Positions 46,901-57,528 of a DNA stretch of 64,000 nt are shown here, in pieces. The stretch spans positions 22,903,451 to 22,967,450 of the forward strand of contig CM043948.1 of the NCBI GenBank assembly GCA_014529385.2, read 5' to 3'. The position numbers were made by a program, and so were the translations under genes. Below the pieces are notes generated by a model. That model was not told where the DNA came from. It did not search any database and saw only the letters and a list, made by a program, of their open reading frames with translations. This DNA comes from Adiantum capillus-veneris. Lineage: Eukaryota; Streptophyta; Polypodiopsida; Polypodiales; Pteridaceae. Position 1 is the stretch's first letter. Every line of letters begins with the position of its first letter.

Positions 46901-47140
46901 GACATCATGTGCAAAAGTCAAGTACACAGAAAGATGATTCAACTACAGAAGTGATAGTAGAAGCAGATACAATAGGGAAAGACTCCCCTATGAGCTTTAC
47001 ATCCAAAACATGAGTTTTGCCCCTATGCTGAAGGTGATCGTCTTGCCGAAGGCATCCAGCATGCCATGCACTCTGAACATCCACGGAATTCCAAGGCGCC
47101 CACTGACTTGTATACCTTATACATAGCATAAGTGTATAGG
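43966..47140 (-). mobile_element. G1 chromovirus fragment: 3' LTR end and pol
   Basis: The end of a G1 LTR (43,966 to 44,091, ...CCACGTCCTCGTGACA) is followed on the minus strand by pol from integrase back to the protease end. This ties the chromovirus pol to the G1 LTR family. The element lacks gag and the 5' LTR. Confidence 0.85.
44273..47129 (-). pseudogene. G1 chromovirus pol (protease end, RT, RNase H, integrase)
   Basis: RT: KDGSLRMCIDHRELN-like trace near 46,590, then the palm FFDDMIVYSK (46,370) and FLGHIVSTDGVRMDP. RNase H: DECGSSIGAMLMQDGRVVAY (45,930). Integrase: HVPPYARHRGIDV, CIICQ, MDFIFDLPRTPT, NRDPRMT, HPQTNGQSEEASS. Frames change at least five times, and the chromodomain is lost at the 3' end. 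Upstream (47,100) LGIPWM marks the end of the protease region. Confidence 0.88.
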
Positions 47141-47234
47141 GGGCTTCTCACTCTTTGAGTCTCCCCACCCATATCTGTGTGTTGTGTGTCTCCTTCTCTC
47201 TCTCACTCTCCGTCTGTGGTGCTCTCCGATCCCC

Positions 47235-48000
47235 TTCAATGTCCACTATTGTGCCTATCTTCAAGTCGAGAGGTCCTATGCTTCTCGGGAATTACCGAAC
47301 CATCATGGTTGGTCACACTCTGGCTAGGCACATGAGCTAGGTACGAAGATGACTTTCTATAGAGAGCATCTTCTCCAACTCGCGGAAGATGGTTTTGTGA
47401 TCAGACCAAGATATATAGATACTCATCTATCCCACGGGATACGATGTGCTATTGGTCAGATACGCACATCGTCACATCAGCTAGAGATTGAGACAGGCAG
47501 ATTTAGAGGAGTACCCGCTGAGTCCAAGATTTGTTAGGTGTGCCAAATAGAGCCAGAGACAAAGCTACATTACATATGTCACTGCCCAGTATGCTATGAG
47601 ATACGAGGCCGCTTTCACTGTCTATTGAAATAGGGTTTTGGGCCACTTTCTAGAGTCATGAGATACTAGGATCAGAGATGCCTCGGATTATATTTACCGG
47701 AGATTTGCAAACAGAGAGAGGACCTCTTGAAGAGGGGCACAATGAGAGAGATCCAGCGACGGCGAAAGATTATAGATTTCATTCAATCACAGACAGAGGA
47801 GTTCGAGCAGTCCCCACAACATAATAACACCAGAGGCACCAGAGGCATATTTGCTTGATCGGGCGATAGAGTTGGGGCGGTCCCGTCGCCCACGGATGAG
47901 GGGGCCCTCTCGATATCGACGCAGATTGCGACAGAGGATCTATACCATACTGGCGCGACATAGGAGCCGTTCCGGATACTGATGTATATGTATAAGATGC
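47235..48000 (+). pseudogene. TC-LINE ORF2 remnant with RT deletion
   Basis: After a stop at about 47,340 the frame 47,349-47,537 reads REHLLQLAEDGFVIRPRYID and IRCAIGQIRTSSHQLEIETG. The zinc motif is broken by a TAG, and later frames shift. Confidence 0.8.
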
Positions 48001-48203
48001 CTCGACTGTCAGATGTATGGCTCACCCTTTGTATTTCCTATTCCCTTTGTATCAGCTTTCACCCCACCCCTACCCACTATTCTATTTTCTTTTCAGTTCT
48101 TTGTACTTTTTGTACCCAGACCTGGTGTTAGATTCACCACATGTAACCTTTTGGTCTCATAGGGCATTTTGGCCTATTTAAGACGTTAATATTACATTTC
48201 ATT

Positions 48204-48291
48204 TCTCTCTCTTAGTTCAGTTGTTATTGAAGTGCTGAAAGTATGTTCAGTCTGTTCTTTTCTTTTGGCACGTGGTGCTCGTCTTGTGACA
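48204..48291 (+). repeat. G2 3' LTR, right piece
   Basis: A short TC run then TTAGTTCAGTTGTTATTGAAG...CTTGTGACA, equal to 40,780-40,865 of the 5' LTR. Confidence 0.88.
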
Positions 48292-48317
48292 CGACCCTAA
48301 GTTGGTGTGAAGATGTG
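48292..48317 (-). mobile_element. TC-LINE sliver between G2 and G1 insertions
   Basis: CGACCCTAAGTTGGTGTGAA and a few bases more equal the TC-LINE sequence that follows 40,214 and precedes 52,046. Confidence 0.75.
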
Positions 48318-49644
48318 TGAAACCGACCCGTGGGGCGGTAGGCTTTTGCTTTCACCCGAAATTCTTTACTATAGACACACAGACAGAGCACTTTGCAAAG
48401 GTAACATGTGACGGGAATTAACACTTATGCACACACACGGTTTGGAAGCTAGAATGCTCCGAGCAGACACCCGCAACCTGTAGGCCCCAAAATTGGCTCC
48501 CCTTTTGGTATTTCTTTATACTTTAAGAGGGTAGATTACAAAGAAGAGTCTCGGGAATTCTTTACCTGTATCCAGCTAGATACCATCTGTCTTGGCAAAA
48601 TTTCTGCAACATAACAGCCTGAAAACTTGCCCGAAACCAATTCCGCTGCTAGAACTCGCTTCCACTGACATAAACCCTCTGATTCCTGCCCAAAAACATT
48701 AAATTCAGCATGCTGTATTTATTGGTGTTTGCCCTGTTTTCACCCCTAAACAGTCCCCAAACTGCCCTCTAGCAGTGGGGCACTATTCCCAAGGGTTCTG
48801 GCCGCTGTATGGCTGAAAAACAATTAAAATATAGCGCATAACCAGCGCTCAAATCGCACCAGTACGGTGAGGTTATCACCCTCACCAGTGCCTGCTTTTC
48901 GAGCAGCAGTTAGCTACTCTTGTTCTTGCTGAGAGAGGCTCTTGCCTCAACAAAAACGCATGTAACCACACAACTCTACATCAGGCAAATGAAGAGTCCT
49001 CTTGTGGGGCATCACATAACTGCACATAGGGGGGGAGAGAGAGAGAGCAGTGTGTAGTGTGCAGGCATCACTCCTAGCACCCCACTTTACTTAGAGGGGA
49101 AAACATGCACTTCATAGCGCCAACCTGTGAGAAAAGCTGAAAATGGCGTCCCCTCTTGCTGAAAACAGCTCGCCCCAGGCTCCAAAAGTAGCAGATTCGC
49201 TCACAGAGTGACACCTCGCCCACTTCCGAGTTTGGGCTTTCCCGCTAAAAATATTTCAACCAACGCGTCAGTTGACTTTGCAACAGAGTTGTAAAATGTC
49301 CCGCTTGTCATTTAGGTAATGCCGCGAACATATTTCATGGCCCAAAATAGCAGTTCTTTAATTTTTAGGAGATCCTTCCATTGGGCTCCCACTGGTCTTC
49401 TGACCATCTATCCCCATTGGGACCGCATCCAAAAATGCAATGTGGCCCAACTGTCGGGGACTTTCCTTTAGTGACCCCACCTCCGCTTTATGCCTTTATT
49501 GAGTTCACTTCCTAGTATCCACCAACTTGCTAAATGCGACGGGGGACCTACATGATCTTGAACTGAGCCTAGACATCCTCTTACTATACGAATTCGAGTG
49601 CCGACCAACTTCCCGTTTGCGGGTGAAACTATCGTTCACATTGG
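48318..49644 (+). repeat. G1 LTR (element's 3' LTR), end deleted
   Basis: TGAAACCGACCCGTGGGGCGG... to GTTCACATTGG, where it changes abruptly to gag. The final CCATACAATG...GTGACA part is missing. Confidence 0.8.
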
Positions 49645-49645
49645 C

Positions 49646-50930
49646 AAGCTCTTGCATGTAGCCGAAGTAAGTTGGTGCCAATTTGTCATGACGTCGGCTT
49701 TAAATTCATTTGACAGCCAAGCAGATGCAAACATTTGCTTGAAGTAGACTCAAGTGGCGTGTGCCTGTCCTTGCATTAACAATGTCGTCCACCATGTAAG
49801 CGCATTGTCCTTGAAGAAAGTGGCAGCTTTCCTGACCTTAGAGGCCTCTGTAAAATTCCCTCCAGCATAAGCTGTATCAAACTGTTGGAGGAAAGTGAGA
49901 GCCTTTGCTTTATCCTCGAAGCCACTGAAAGTGCTGAACTTCACAGTTGCATCTTCTTTGTAAGCTTTTGGCTTTGGGAGTGCCCCCAAATTGTCATAAG
50001 GAATAGTCTGCAACATGGGCATTGTAGTAGGCATCATCGGCACATCTTGGCCATTAACATTCTCTCAGATGCGCCATATCTGGCTGCTGTTCAGAAAAAC
50101 CAGCCATGCCAAAATGAGCCTGTGGCACCCCAAACTGGCCCTGGTTGCTCTGAAAACCTTGCTGCATGCCGATGCTACCATACATGGGGTTTGGCATCAT
50201 GCCTTGCATACCCCCAAACAGTGGTCCTGGCATGTACCACTGACTTTCAGGCGCATAACCAGTCATACTCTGGAACACAGATCCATCCCCAAAATACCTA
50301 GGATGTACCTTGGGTGGTGGAAAAACTGGGTGCATTGCTTGGGAACCAGTTCTCTGTCCATTCAAGACAGCATGCGGGCTTTGAAAGGTGGCGGATTGAA
50401 CTATAATAACTTGTGGAATAGGCTTCCTAACCACCCGTTCAAGGACGGGAGAAACTGTTTTTGGAGCCCCTGACTCCGTAACATGCGAGTGTTCCCTATC
50501 CTGCTGAGACGCATGAAGTACTTGGGCTTGGGCCTCAACAAGCTCTGTACGCGGTGTAGGTTGCCTATTTTGTTGGGCACTGGTTGCGCTTGCAAGAAAT
50601 CCGTAAACCTTGGGATCTGCACTAGTTGTGAAAACACATTCACCGTAGCAACTAACTGAGTCCTGAACGCATCATCCTCAACTTGCCTAGTTATAAAGCC
50701 TTGTATTGGAGGGAGATTCACATCAACAGGAGGTACAGGCGGGCGTGACCATGAGCTCTCACAAATCTCGAACACCATAGGAACTCTTGTCTGTCCTTCG
50801 AAGAGGAACCCTCTTCCATAATGCCCTTCCCTTTGTCGGCCATAGTGTAATCCCGCGTTCCTGTACTCTGTGTCTTTACCCAAAACAACCGAGGCTCACT
50901 CTTTGAGGAAAAAGATATTGAGGTCCCGGC
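49646..50930 (-). pseudogene. G1 gag
   Basis: The N-terminal part (50,883-50,401) is charged. The middle is Gln/Met/Gly/Pro-rich (50,434-50,054). The C-terminal part reads ATVKFSTFSGFEDKAKALTF, then NALTWWTTLLMQG, the typical gag capsid pattern F.G...A..WL..........A...L...A..WW. Frames shift twice. Gag forms the particle. Confidence 0.8.
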
Positions 50931-50940
50931 AACAGAACCT

Positions 50941-52045
50941 TGAAACCCGCCCGTGGGGCGGTAGGCTTTGGCTTTCACCCGGAATTCTTTACTTTAGACA
51001 AAGACACAGAGCACTTTGCAAAGGTAAGTTGCGCCCCTCTTGGTAATTTCTTTATACTTTAAGAGGGTAGATTACAAAGAAGAGTCCCCAGAATTCTTTA
51101 CGTGTATTTGGCTAGATACCACCTGTCCTGTCTTGGCAAAATTTTTGCAGCATAACAGCCCCAAAACTTGCCCGAAACCAATTTCCCTGCTAGAACTCGC
51201 TTCCACTAACATAAACCCTCTGATTCCTGCCCAAAAATAGCAAATTCAGCACGCTGTATTTACTGGTTTTAACCCTATTAGCCCTACACAGTGTCCGAAC
51301 TGCCCTCTAGCAGTGGGGCACTATTGCCAAGGGTTCTGGCATCCGCAGTGCTAAAAAAACAGACAAAATATAGCGCATAACCTGTGACAGAAGCTGAAAA
51401 TGGCGTCCCCTCTTGCTGAAAACAGCTTGCCCCAGCCTCCAGAAGTGGCAGGTTCGCTCACAGAGTGACACCTCGCCCACTTTCCAAGTTTGGGCTTTCC
51501 CGCTAAAAATATCTCAACCGGCGCGTCAGTTGACTTGGTAGCTGAGTTGTAAATGTCCCCCTTGTCATTTCGGAGGTAATGACTCGAATATATTTCATGG
51601 CCCAAAATAGTAGTTCCCTAATTTTTAGGAGATGCTTCCGGTGGGCTCCCACCGGTCTTCTGACCATCTATCCCCATTGGGACCGCATCCGAAAATGCAA
51701 TGTGGCCCAATTGTCGGGTACTTTCCTTTGGTGACCCCACCTTGGCTTTATGCCTTTATTGAGTTCACTTCCTTGTATCCACCAACTTGCTAAATGCGAC
51801 GGGGGGACCTACATGATCTAGAACTGGGCTTAGACATCCTGTTACTAGACGAATTCCAGTGCCGACCAACTTCCTGTTTGCGAGTTAAACTACCGTTCAC
51901 ATTGGCCATACAATGTCCGACCATTTGCAACTTCAAAAAGAGGGTCCTAAAAATAAAACAAAAATCATGGAAAGAAACCAACAACTAAGGTTAGCATTTG
52001 CCATGTCCTCGTGACCTAGTTAACAGTTGCCACGTTCTCGTGACA
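50941..52045 (+). repeat. G1 LTR (element's 5' LTR)
   Basis: TGAAACCCGCCCGTGGGGCGG... to TTCTCGTGACA. The last 30 bp (GTT..C..TTGCCA.GT.CTCGTGAC) occur twice. Next to it on the minus strand is AGGTTCTGTTGCCGGGACC, a likely primer-binding site. Confidence 0.82.
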
Positions 52046-52326
52046 TGTGCGTATCTGGCTAATAACACACCGTATCCCATAAGATAAGTGAACGTCCATG
52101 TATCTGGGCCTCGTCGAAAAACCACCCTCAGTAGGTTGGAGAAGATGCTCTCTATAGAAAGCCATCTTCGTGCCTAGCTCTTGTGCCGGGTGTGTCCAAG
52201 GCCTGGCGGATGAGCGTGGTGATCTCGAACTGTGTAAGAGGCAGAGAGGGTGCATTGAACGAGTACTGGAAGGGGGGCAATCTGTCCATGTTAAACCCAC
52301 ATGAAAATCATATGTCATCTCATACT
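52046..52326 (-). mobile_element. TC-LINE fragment between G1 and G2 insertions
   Basis: ORF2 C-terminal part, ending ATCTCATACT. It is followed after the G2 solo LTR by ATACTAGCATGATG, the next bases of the LINE. Confidence 0.85.
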
Positions 52327-53097
52327 TATTACAAACTGATGACATGTCAAGACACTGAGGAACGAGCCAACATGCAGATCCCGACCGAGGAGCATAGACC
52401 CTAAGAAGAAGTAGAAGAAGAAGAAGAAGTAGCAGAAGATGTGTTACCAACCTATAAAGTCTTGCCAAGGGGCCTATGTTTTTAAAGAAGAGGTCCCACC
52501 ATGTTCCGACCAATGGAATAGATCTCAGCCGAGGGGCCTAAAACCTAGAAGAAGAAGAAGAATCAAAAGGAATTCCGACCAACTCACAGATTAGCGCCCG
52601 AGGGGCATAAAGACCCTAAAAATCAAAGAAAATGTGTTTAAAGCGCAAAAAAGTGGCCGAAACGAAGTCGGACAAGTTTATAACCTCAAAATATGATGAC
52701 ATGGCACCTGTACGGACATCCCGAAATTCACGGCATTCACGGCGGATTTTTAGGTAAATCCCGAAATTTTAGGAAAGTGTTTTTTTGGGGTTAGCTTTTC
52801 ATATTAATGCTTCTAGGCTTTGGGCCTTGAAATATAAACCTTGGGGGCGCTCTCTGGCACTCTGTACCGCGCAGATTCGAAAGGAGGTGCTCCCTGGCTG
52901 TTGCACTTTGCAAATCAGCAATTAAAAAAAATACCGAAAGGGACGCTAGCGTTTGGGGCCAGTGGCTCTCTTAGGGTGGAACTCCGCCACTCCCGGTTTC
53001 ACGTCGTGCATCTCTTTCAATTCAGTTGTTATTTGAAGTGCTTAAAGTTGTTCAGTCTGTTCTTTTCTGTTGGCATGTGGTGCCCGTCTCCGTTACA
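52327..53097 (+). mobile_element. G2 solo LTR with target duplication ATACT
   Basis: 771 bp, starting TATTACAAACTGATGACATG (a change from TGTCACA) and ending CTCCGTTACA. ATACT is present at 52,322-52,326 and 53,098-53,102. It contains GAA/AAG-rich stretches and the CT-poor version of the TC site (GCATCTCTTTCAATTCAG). Confidence 0.88.
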
Positions 53098-53099
53098 AT

Positions 53100-55662
53100 A
53101 CTAGCATGATGTATCTCCCTGCATAGCTAACTGTCGAGAGGACTCAAGTGCTAGGCAGGCATATCTATCTCTGGGGAGGTCCCATAAGCGGTGTATAAAG
53201 GAGACTGACGTGGTCAACGTCTACACCACTAGTGGGGGAGCAGCTAGCTCTTCTTGAATAATTTCATGTGGTACTAAAGCTAATAAGGCGCGAGATCATA
53301 GACTAGAGGCTTTTACATGCTTCCCCGTTCATTAGTGCGACCCGACCTCCCATGATAGTCGATCTGCAAACACATCCTTTCGAATCCTCCTAAAGCTACA
53401 CAGGCTCTCGTCAGTCTAGTCTTTGTTGCTCTCCTCAATGAAAACACCGGTCCACTGAAGACTACCCCAAGATAGGTGTATGCATCTGTGTACTCCACCG
53501 TCTCCTAGCAAACGTGAATGTGGGTGCTGACCTCCTGACCCACTGTGACGTGGTGTTGAACACCATAACGTTGGTTTGCCCAAGGTTGATAGACAATCTA
53601 CTATCATGGGCAAATGTGTGCAAAGCATCCAAATGACGTTGCATCCCCTCTGGAGAGTCGGAAATCAACAGAATATCATCAGCGTATAACATCGGAATCC
53701 ATGCCCCTGCTAGTTGAGCACCTCTATCTCCCTCTTACTCTACATAGTTTGAAAACTCATGAGTCATCCACATACATCCCAAAGAGAGTCGGAGATAGGG
53801 GGCATCCCTGCTTCACCCCAATAATGTAGTGGACCATGTCAGACATACCCTCATTAGTGCGTACGCGCCCTACCGATGTCCTGTATAAAGCGAAGATCCC
53901 CCAAATCATCTCCGTGGCACCCCAATGTCCTGTAGTCTACGTATAATTCTGACTCTCGGCAAGTTTGTCAAAAGCTTCCACAAAGCTACAATAGATCCTC
54001 TTGCCATGGTGTCTACCCTCCTCAATCATAGCTCAAAGTGTCAAAATCTAGTCAAGAGTGGAGAAACCTTTCCAGAATGCTACTTGCCCTGATGCTCATA
54101 TGCCCTTTCTCTCTACCCGTTTACTCAGCTCCTTCTCAAGAATAGATGCATACAGCCTAGCCAAAGTGTGACCAGTCTCTGGCATGGACGAAGTGCTTTG
54201 CTACCAGACCTTCATGATCATGTGCTCTCCCTGTCTTCATCCTGTCAATGACTTTCCTTACCCTCTCAGTAATAAAGAAAGTACATCTCTCAAGGCATGG
54301 CTCCGTTGGGTCCGACAAAGGTGGCTGCCGTGATGCTGTGTAGAGAGAGGTGGGCATATTCCCCATATGTCTCTGTGGAGGTGATGGCTGGTGGTGGTGA
54401 ATTCTCATGAAAGTCTCCATGCCTCGTTTGAGTCCTGACTCATAAACAGCGTATACAGATCCCGCTCTAGCTGAGATATATAAGCCCTCTTCTTTCCTCG
54501 TAGTAGCCGGCGAAAGACAATTTGTGACTGTCTATGTGTGATGATACCCATGATCACCTCTCTCTGCAATCTAATCCTTATCTCACTATGCTGCTCATCA
54601 TACCAATTGTTCTGGGGCATGCTCCCAGATTGTCTCCGTGTAGGCTGACTGTGGGGGTGCTGCATCATAAGGCGTGCCTGTCAGTATCTGAGTGAGCTCA
54701 TCTAGTGGCCGTCCTTGCTCCTGAGTTAGCTGCCTGTATATCTTATCCATGTACACAGAATCTGTCTCCCTAATGAAGGTATACCGAGTGTGTGTGGAGA
54801 TCTCTTCTAGTGGAGCCGTCTTGAATTGGAACGTGAGAATGAAAGACAAGATAGTATGATCTACAACTACTCCAACTAGCCTAGTGCCAACTATGAAATC
54901 TTGAAAGGATGGAATGAGACATGGCTAGGCCATAACATAATCCACTGTGCTAGCCCCATGGTGTGGAAAACATGTGAAACCTCTCGATGTAGGGAATCTT
55001 TGTAGGCCATTTAAAATGGCCAATCCATGTGCAGTTCCCATATCTATCAAGTATCTGCCATACTCAGTGTGCTCCTCATCTTGTGATACTCTAGATAAGC
55101 CCATCTCTATACCATCAAGCTCCCTAAGCATCTCCTCTGAAGTATCATAAAATATTGTCTCATGATGGGTAGTCCTAGCATTAAAATCCCCCAATATGAT
55201 AATGTCACCATCCCTGGAAAACTCCCATACGTCATCATCCAAGATAGGAAAGGGAGTCTGTCCTCTAGGTGATGCATATATTGACGTACTAGGAGGGAAA
55301 TAGCAAATAGCGATGTAGGGGTATCTGCGTCTCTATGCCTTCAGTCTCACCCACATGTACCTAGCATACTCATCCCTCCGAGCTATATGTATCAAAGGCT
55401 GTAGCTACTCCTTGAATAAGACTACTGCTCCTCCTAAACCTCGTCCTCTGTGCTCTGATCTAGTCTTCTGTCTACAAACTGTCTCCCATTTGTATCCGCT
55501 CATATGTAGCATGGACTGTCCCAGGGCTTGATGCATCTCAGAGTAGAAAATGATGTCCCTCCCTGTGAAACTATTCTCAACGGCCCCTACATCAAGGCGC
55601 AAAGATCCGTCGCAATTCCATGTAGCCACTCTGAGTGTGGTCCCATAGGTCTTGCGCGTCAT
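53100..55662 (-). pseudogene. TC-LINE ORF2 (endonuclease and RT), frameshifted
   Basis: Starts MTRKTYGTTLRVATWNCDGS at 55,662. Endonuclease IILGDFNARTTHHETIFYDT (55,200). Short linker without poly-Pro (HHHQPSPPQRHMGNM). The RT palm is MLYADDILLISDSPEGMQRH (53,692), YADD instead of the YVDD of other copies. It has at least six frame breaks. Confidence 0.85.
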
Positions 55663-56573
55663 GCAGGGAGGCTCTCTAGAATAACCACTCGTCCATCCTT
55701 GTAGAAGGGCACTTTCGCCTTCTCTCGAGCTCTCATTATCTTGGGCATAACTTTCATATCAGCAAGTTGTAAGAGTGTGAGGTCATCTTCAAGGAATATG
55801 CCCGTTTTCTTAGTGTAGGACGTCGTCAAGAAGTCCTTTGCCTCCATGGATGGGAAACACATGATTACAGCTCTCCCTTTTGAAGTCTCCCCATTTCCTT
55901 GTGTCTTCTTCCCTACCCTCCATGCCTTTGTATGAGTAGCCTCAGTACCCATCATACGGAGAAGTTCCTTGACTTCCCCTTCCACATCATCTCGGTCTTC
56001 TGGACCAGTTACTCGTACATGCAAAGCTCTAGTCTTCCTTCGCTGCTCTTCTTCTAAAGTCATGTTGATGATTTTAGGAGTGAGGATACATGCGGTTTCT
56101 TTCCCTTTCCGTCTCTTAGCGACTTCTATCCATTTCTCGGCCTCATCCGCCTTCTCCCGTGTCTTCGTCGTCACATCCACCCACGAAGATGTCTTTGCCA
56201 CATTCTATTTCTCTTCCCCTTTGATCATCTGTACATGTTCCTTGATGACCTTGATTTCCTCTATCACTGAGGGCCGGAATTTACCTTCCTCTAGTCCACT
56301 GCTTGCTCTATCAACAAGCTCTTGCTTGAGGGCTGAGACGTCTTCTTTGAGTGCTTGTGAATCCGCCTTAAGTGCTTGTATCTCTCCGTGCAGGTCCTCT
56401 TTGTCCTTGTTCCATTGTGCGCTTTTGTTGAGGAACATTTGAAGAAGGTTGGCCTTCTCCTTCCACCATCCTTCCATCTCTGCTTTCCATTCCTTCATCT
56501 CCCTTTCCATTTGTGTTATCCTGTTATCCGCTTGTTTGTAAGCATGAAGGTTGCCTCCATACGGGACTTGCAA
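55659..56573 (-). pseudogene. TC-LINE ORF1, one amber stop
   Basis: A 305-codon frame broken only by TAG at 56,202-56,204 (the 30 kb copy has Gln there). Coiled coil: ADNRITQMEREMKEWKAEME, KADSQALKEDVSALKQELVD. Then TSSWVDVTTKTREKADEAEK, ALHVRVTGPEDRDDVEGEVK and GIFLEDDLTLLQLADM. It ends VVILESLPA with TGA overlapping the ATG of ORF2 (ATGA). Confidence 0.85.
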
Positions 56574-56934
56574 ATTGGTAAAGCGCTCATGACCTCCATC
56601 ATAACAGCCCCCGCAAGCGACCTGGCCGACTGAGTTGGTTACCAGCTAGAGTTGCAAAGCACAAAACGGTGAGAGTTTGCTCACACCAACAACAACCTAC
56701 CTGTTCACAAGGTGTGCAGTCGCACAAAAAGTCCAGCGCAAGCAGAGACTGCCACACATGCTATAGTAGCAGCAACTTGCTGCGCATTCACACCTCGAAG
56801 GCAAGCGCAGGCTGAATTTAGGACTTCGTAAGGTAATAACCTTACGGCAATAAACTTATGACAAATGTTGTAAGCTCGTCGTATGAATTACGGGGCGAGC
56901 ACGGCAGCAATAGCAAAACGCAAGTCCTCACTGC

Positions 56935-56936
<2 letters not shown>

Positions 56937-57024
<88 letters not shown>
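56937..57024. repeat. (GA)n microsatellite, 88 bp
   Basis: Joins the 5' end of one TC-LINE to the 3' end of the next. Confidence 0.97.
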
Positions 57025-57027
<3 letters not shown>

Positions 57028-57528
57028 GAAATGTTATATTCACGTCTTCAAAAGGCCATAGTGACCTATGAGACCAGAAAGTTACAAGGTGGTGGATCTG
57101 ATACAAAGTCAGAGTAACAAAATAACAACAGTTCAAAACAAAGATATATACTATGGGATCCTAGACTGGTCGATGTGAACTAAGCAGAAATGGGCGGCTT
57201 GCTGGGATAGCTGAATCACACGAGATCTAGCATCGGTCCTTGGCGGATCTCATCAATCTCCTCCATGGTTAGTAGTCTGACCGGGCGTTGTGCATGCCTG
57301 GCCAGAGTGCTCCGAATCTTCTGACGTAGCCTCCGTCGATGTTGTGTAGTCCTCCGCAGTCGTGGGCGCGTGGATTTCCCCAGTTCAGTTGCTCGGTCGA
57401 TCAGTGTGCCTCTGGTGTGAGACGAGGGGGAGCTGTGCTATCGGAGTGGCTCTTGCGGCTGTCCTGTGTCTGCTCTTAAGAAGTTTGTGATCCGTCTATG
57501 AGGCTGGCTAGCCTCGCCACTCATCAGG

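Larger units (their letters stand above)
43825..48203 (+). mobile_element. TC-LINE (plus strand) inserted in the (CT)n of the G2 LTR
   Basis: Starts in the linker before the RT (RQPPLPDPLEACPE, KTGRAKDHDGLV). It is interrupted by a G1 fragment (43,966 to about 47,140), resumes near 47,235 (STIVPIFKSRGP, GNYRTIMVGHTLARH), and jumps by deletion to the C-terminal domain (47,340). It ends TTAATATTACATTTCATT, followed by TCTCTCTC and the rest of the LTR (TTAGTTCAGTTGTTATTG). Confidence 0.85.
40215..48291 (+). mobile_element. G2 LTR element, internally deleted and carrying nested insertions
   Basis: 5' LTR 40,215-40,865, an initiator-Met-like binding site, a short internal region, and a broken 3' LTR (43,745-43,824 and 48,204-48,291). 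The flanks CGACT (40,210-40,214) and CGACC (48,292-48,296) form a 5 bp target duplication with one change, in the TC-LINE. It carries an L1 (40,994-42,977) and a TC-LINE (43,825-48,203) that itself holds a G1 fragment. Without them only about 1.7 kb of G2 remains. No gag or pol was recognised, so its superfamily is unknown. Confidence 0.8.
48318..52045 (-). mobile_element. G1 chromovirus-type element reduced to LTRs and gag
   Basis: Two G1 LTRs (48,318-49,644 and 50,941-52,045) surround 1.3 kb of gag on the minus strand; pol is deleted. The TC-LINE resumes at the right end with ATGTGCGTATCTGG, and ATGTG also precedes the left LTR (48,313-48,317). So a 5 bp duplication is likely, allowing one shared base. 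The LTRs differ: the right one lacks about 290 bp, and the left one lacks about the last 125 bp. Confidence 0.82.
53098..56936 (-). mobile_element. TC-LINE 5' part with intact 5' end at (GA)n
   Basis: Holds the 5' UTR (56,936 to about 56,580), ORF1 and most of ORF2. The 5' end abuts (GA)n at 56,937. The 5' UTR differs from that of the 30,617 copy. With the pieces at 52,046, 48,292, 39,984 and 38,013 it forms one element of about 4.8 kb. Confidence 0.9.

Noticed and set aside
48318-52045. CRISPR-like or satellite repeat suggested by repeated blocks
   Set aside because: The repeated blocks are two 1.1-1.3 kb LTRs around gag, not short spaced repeats.
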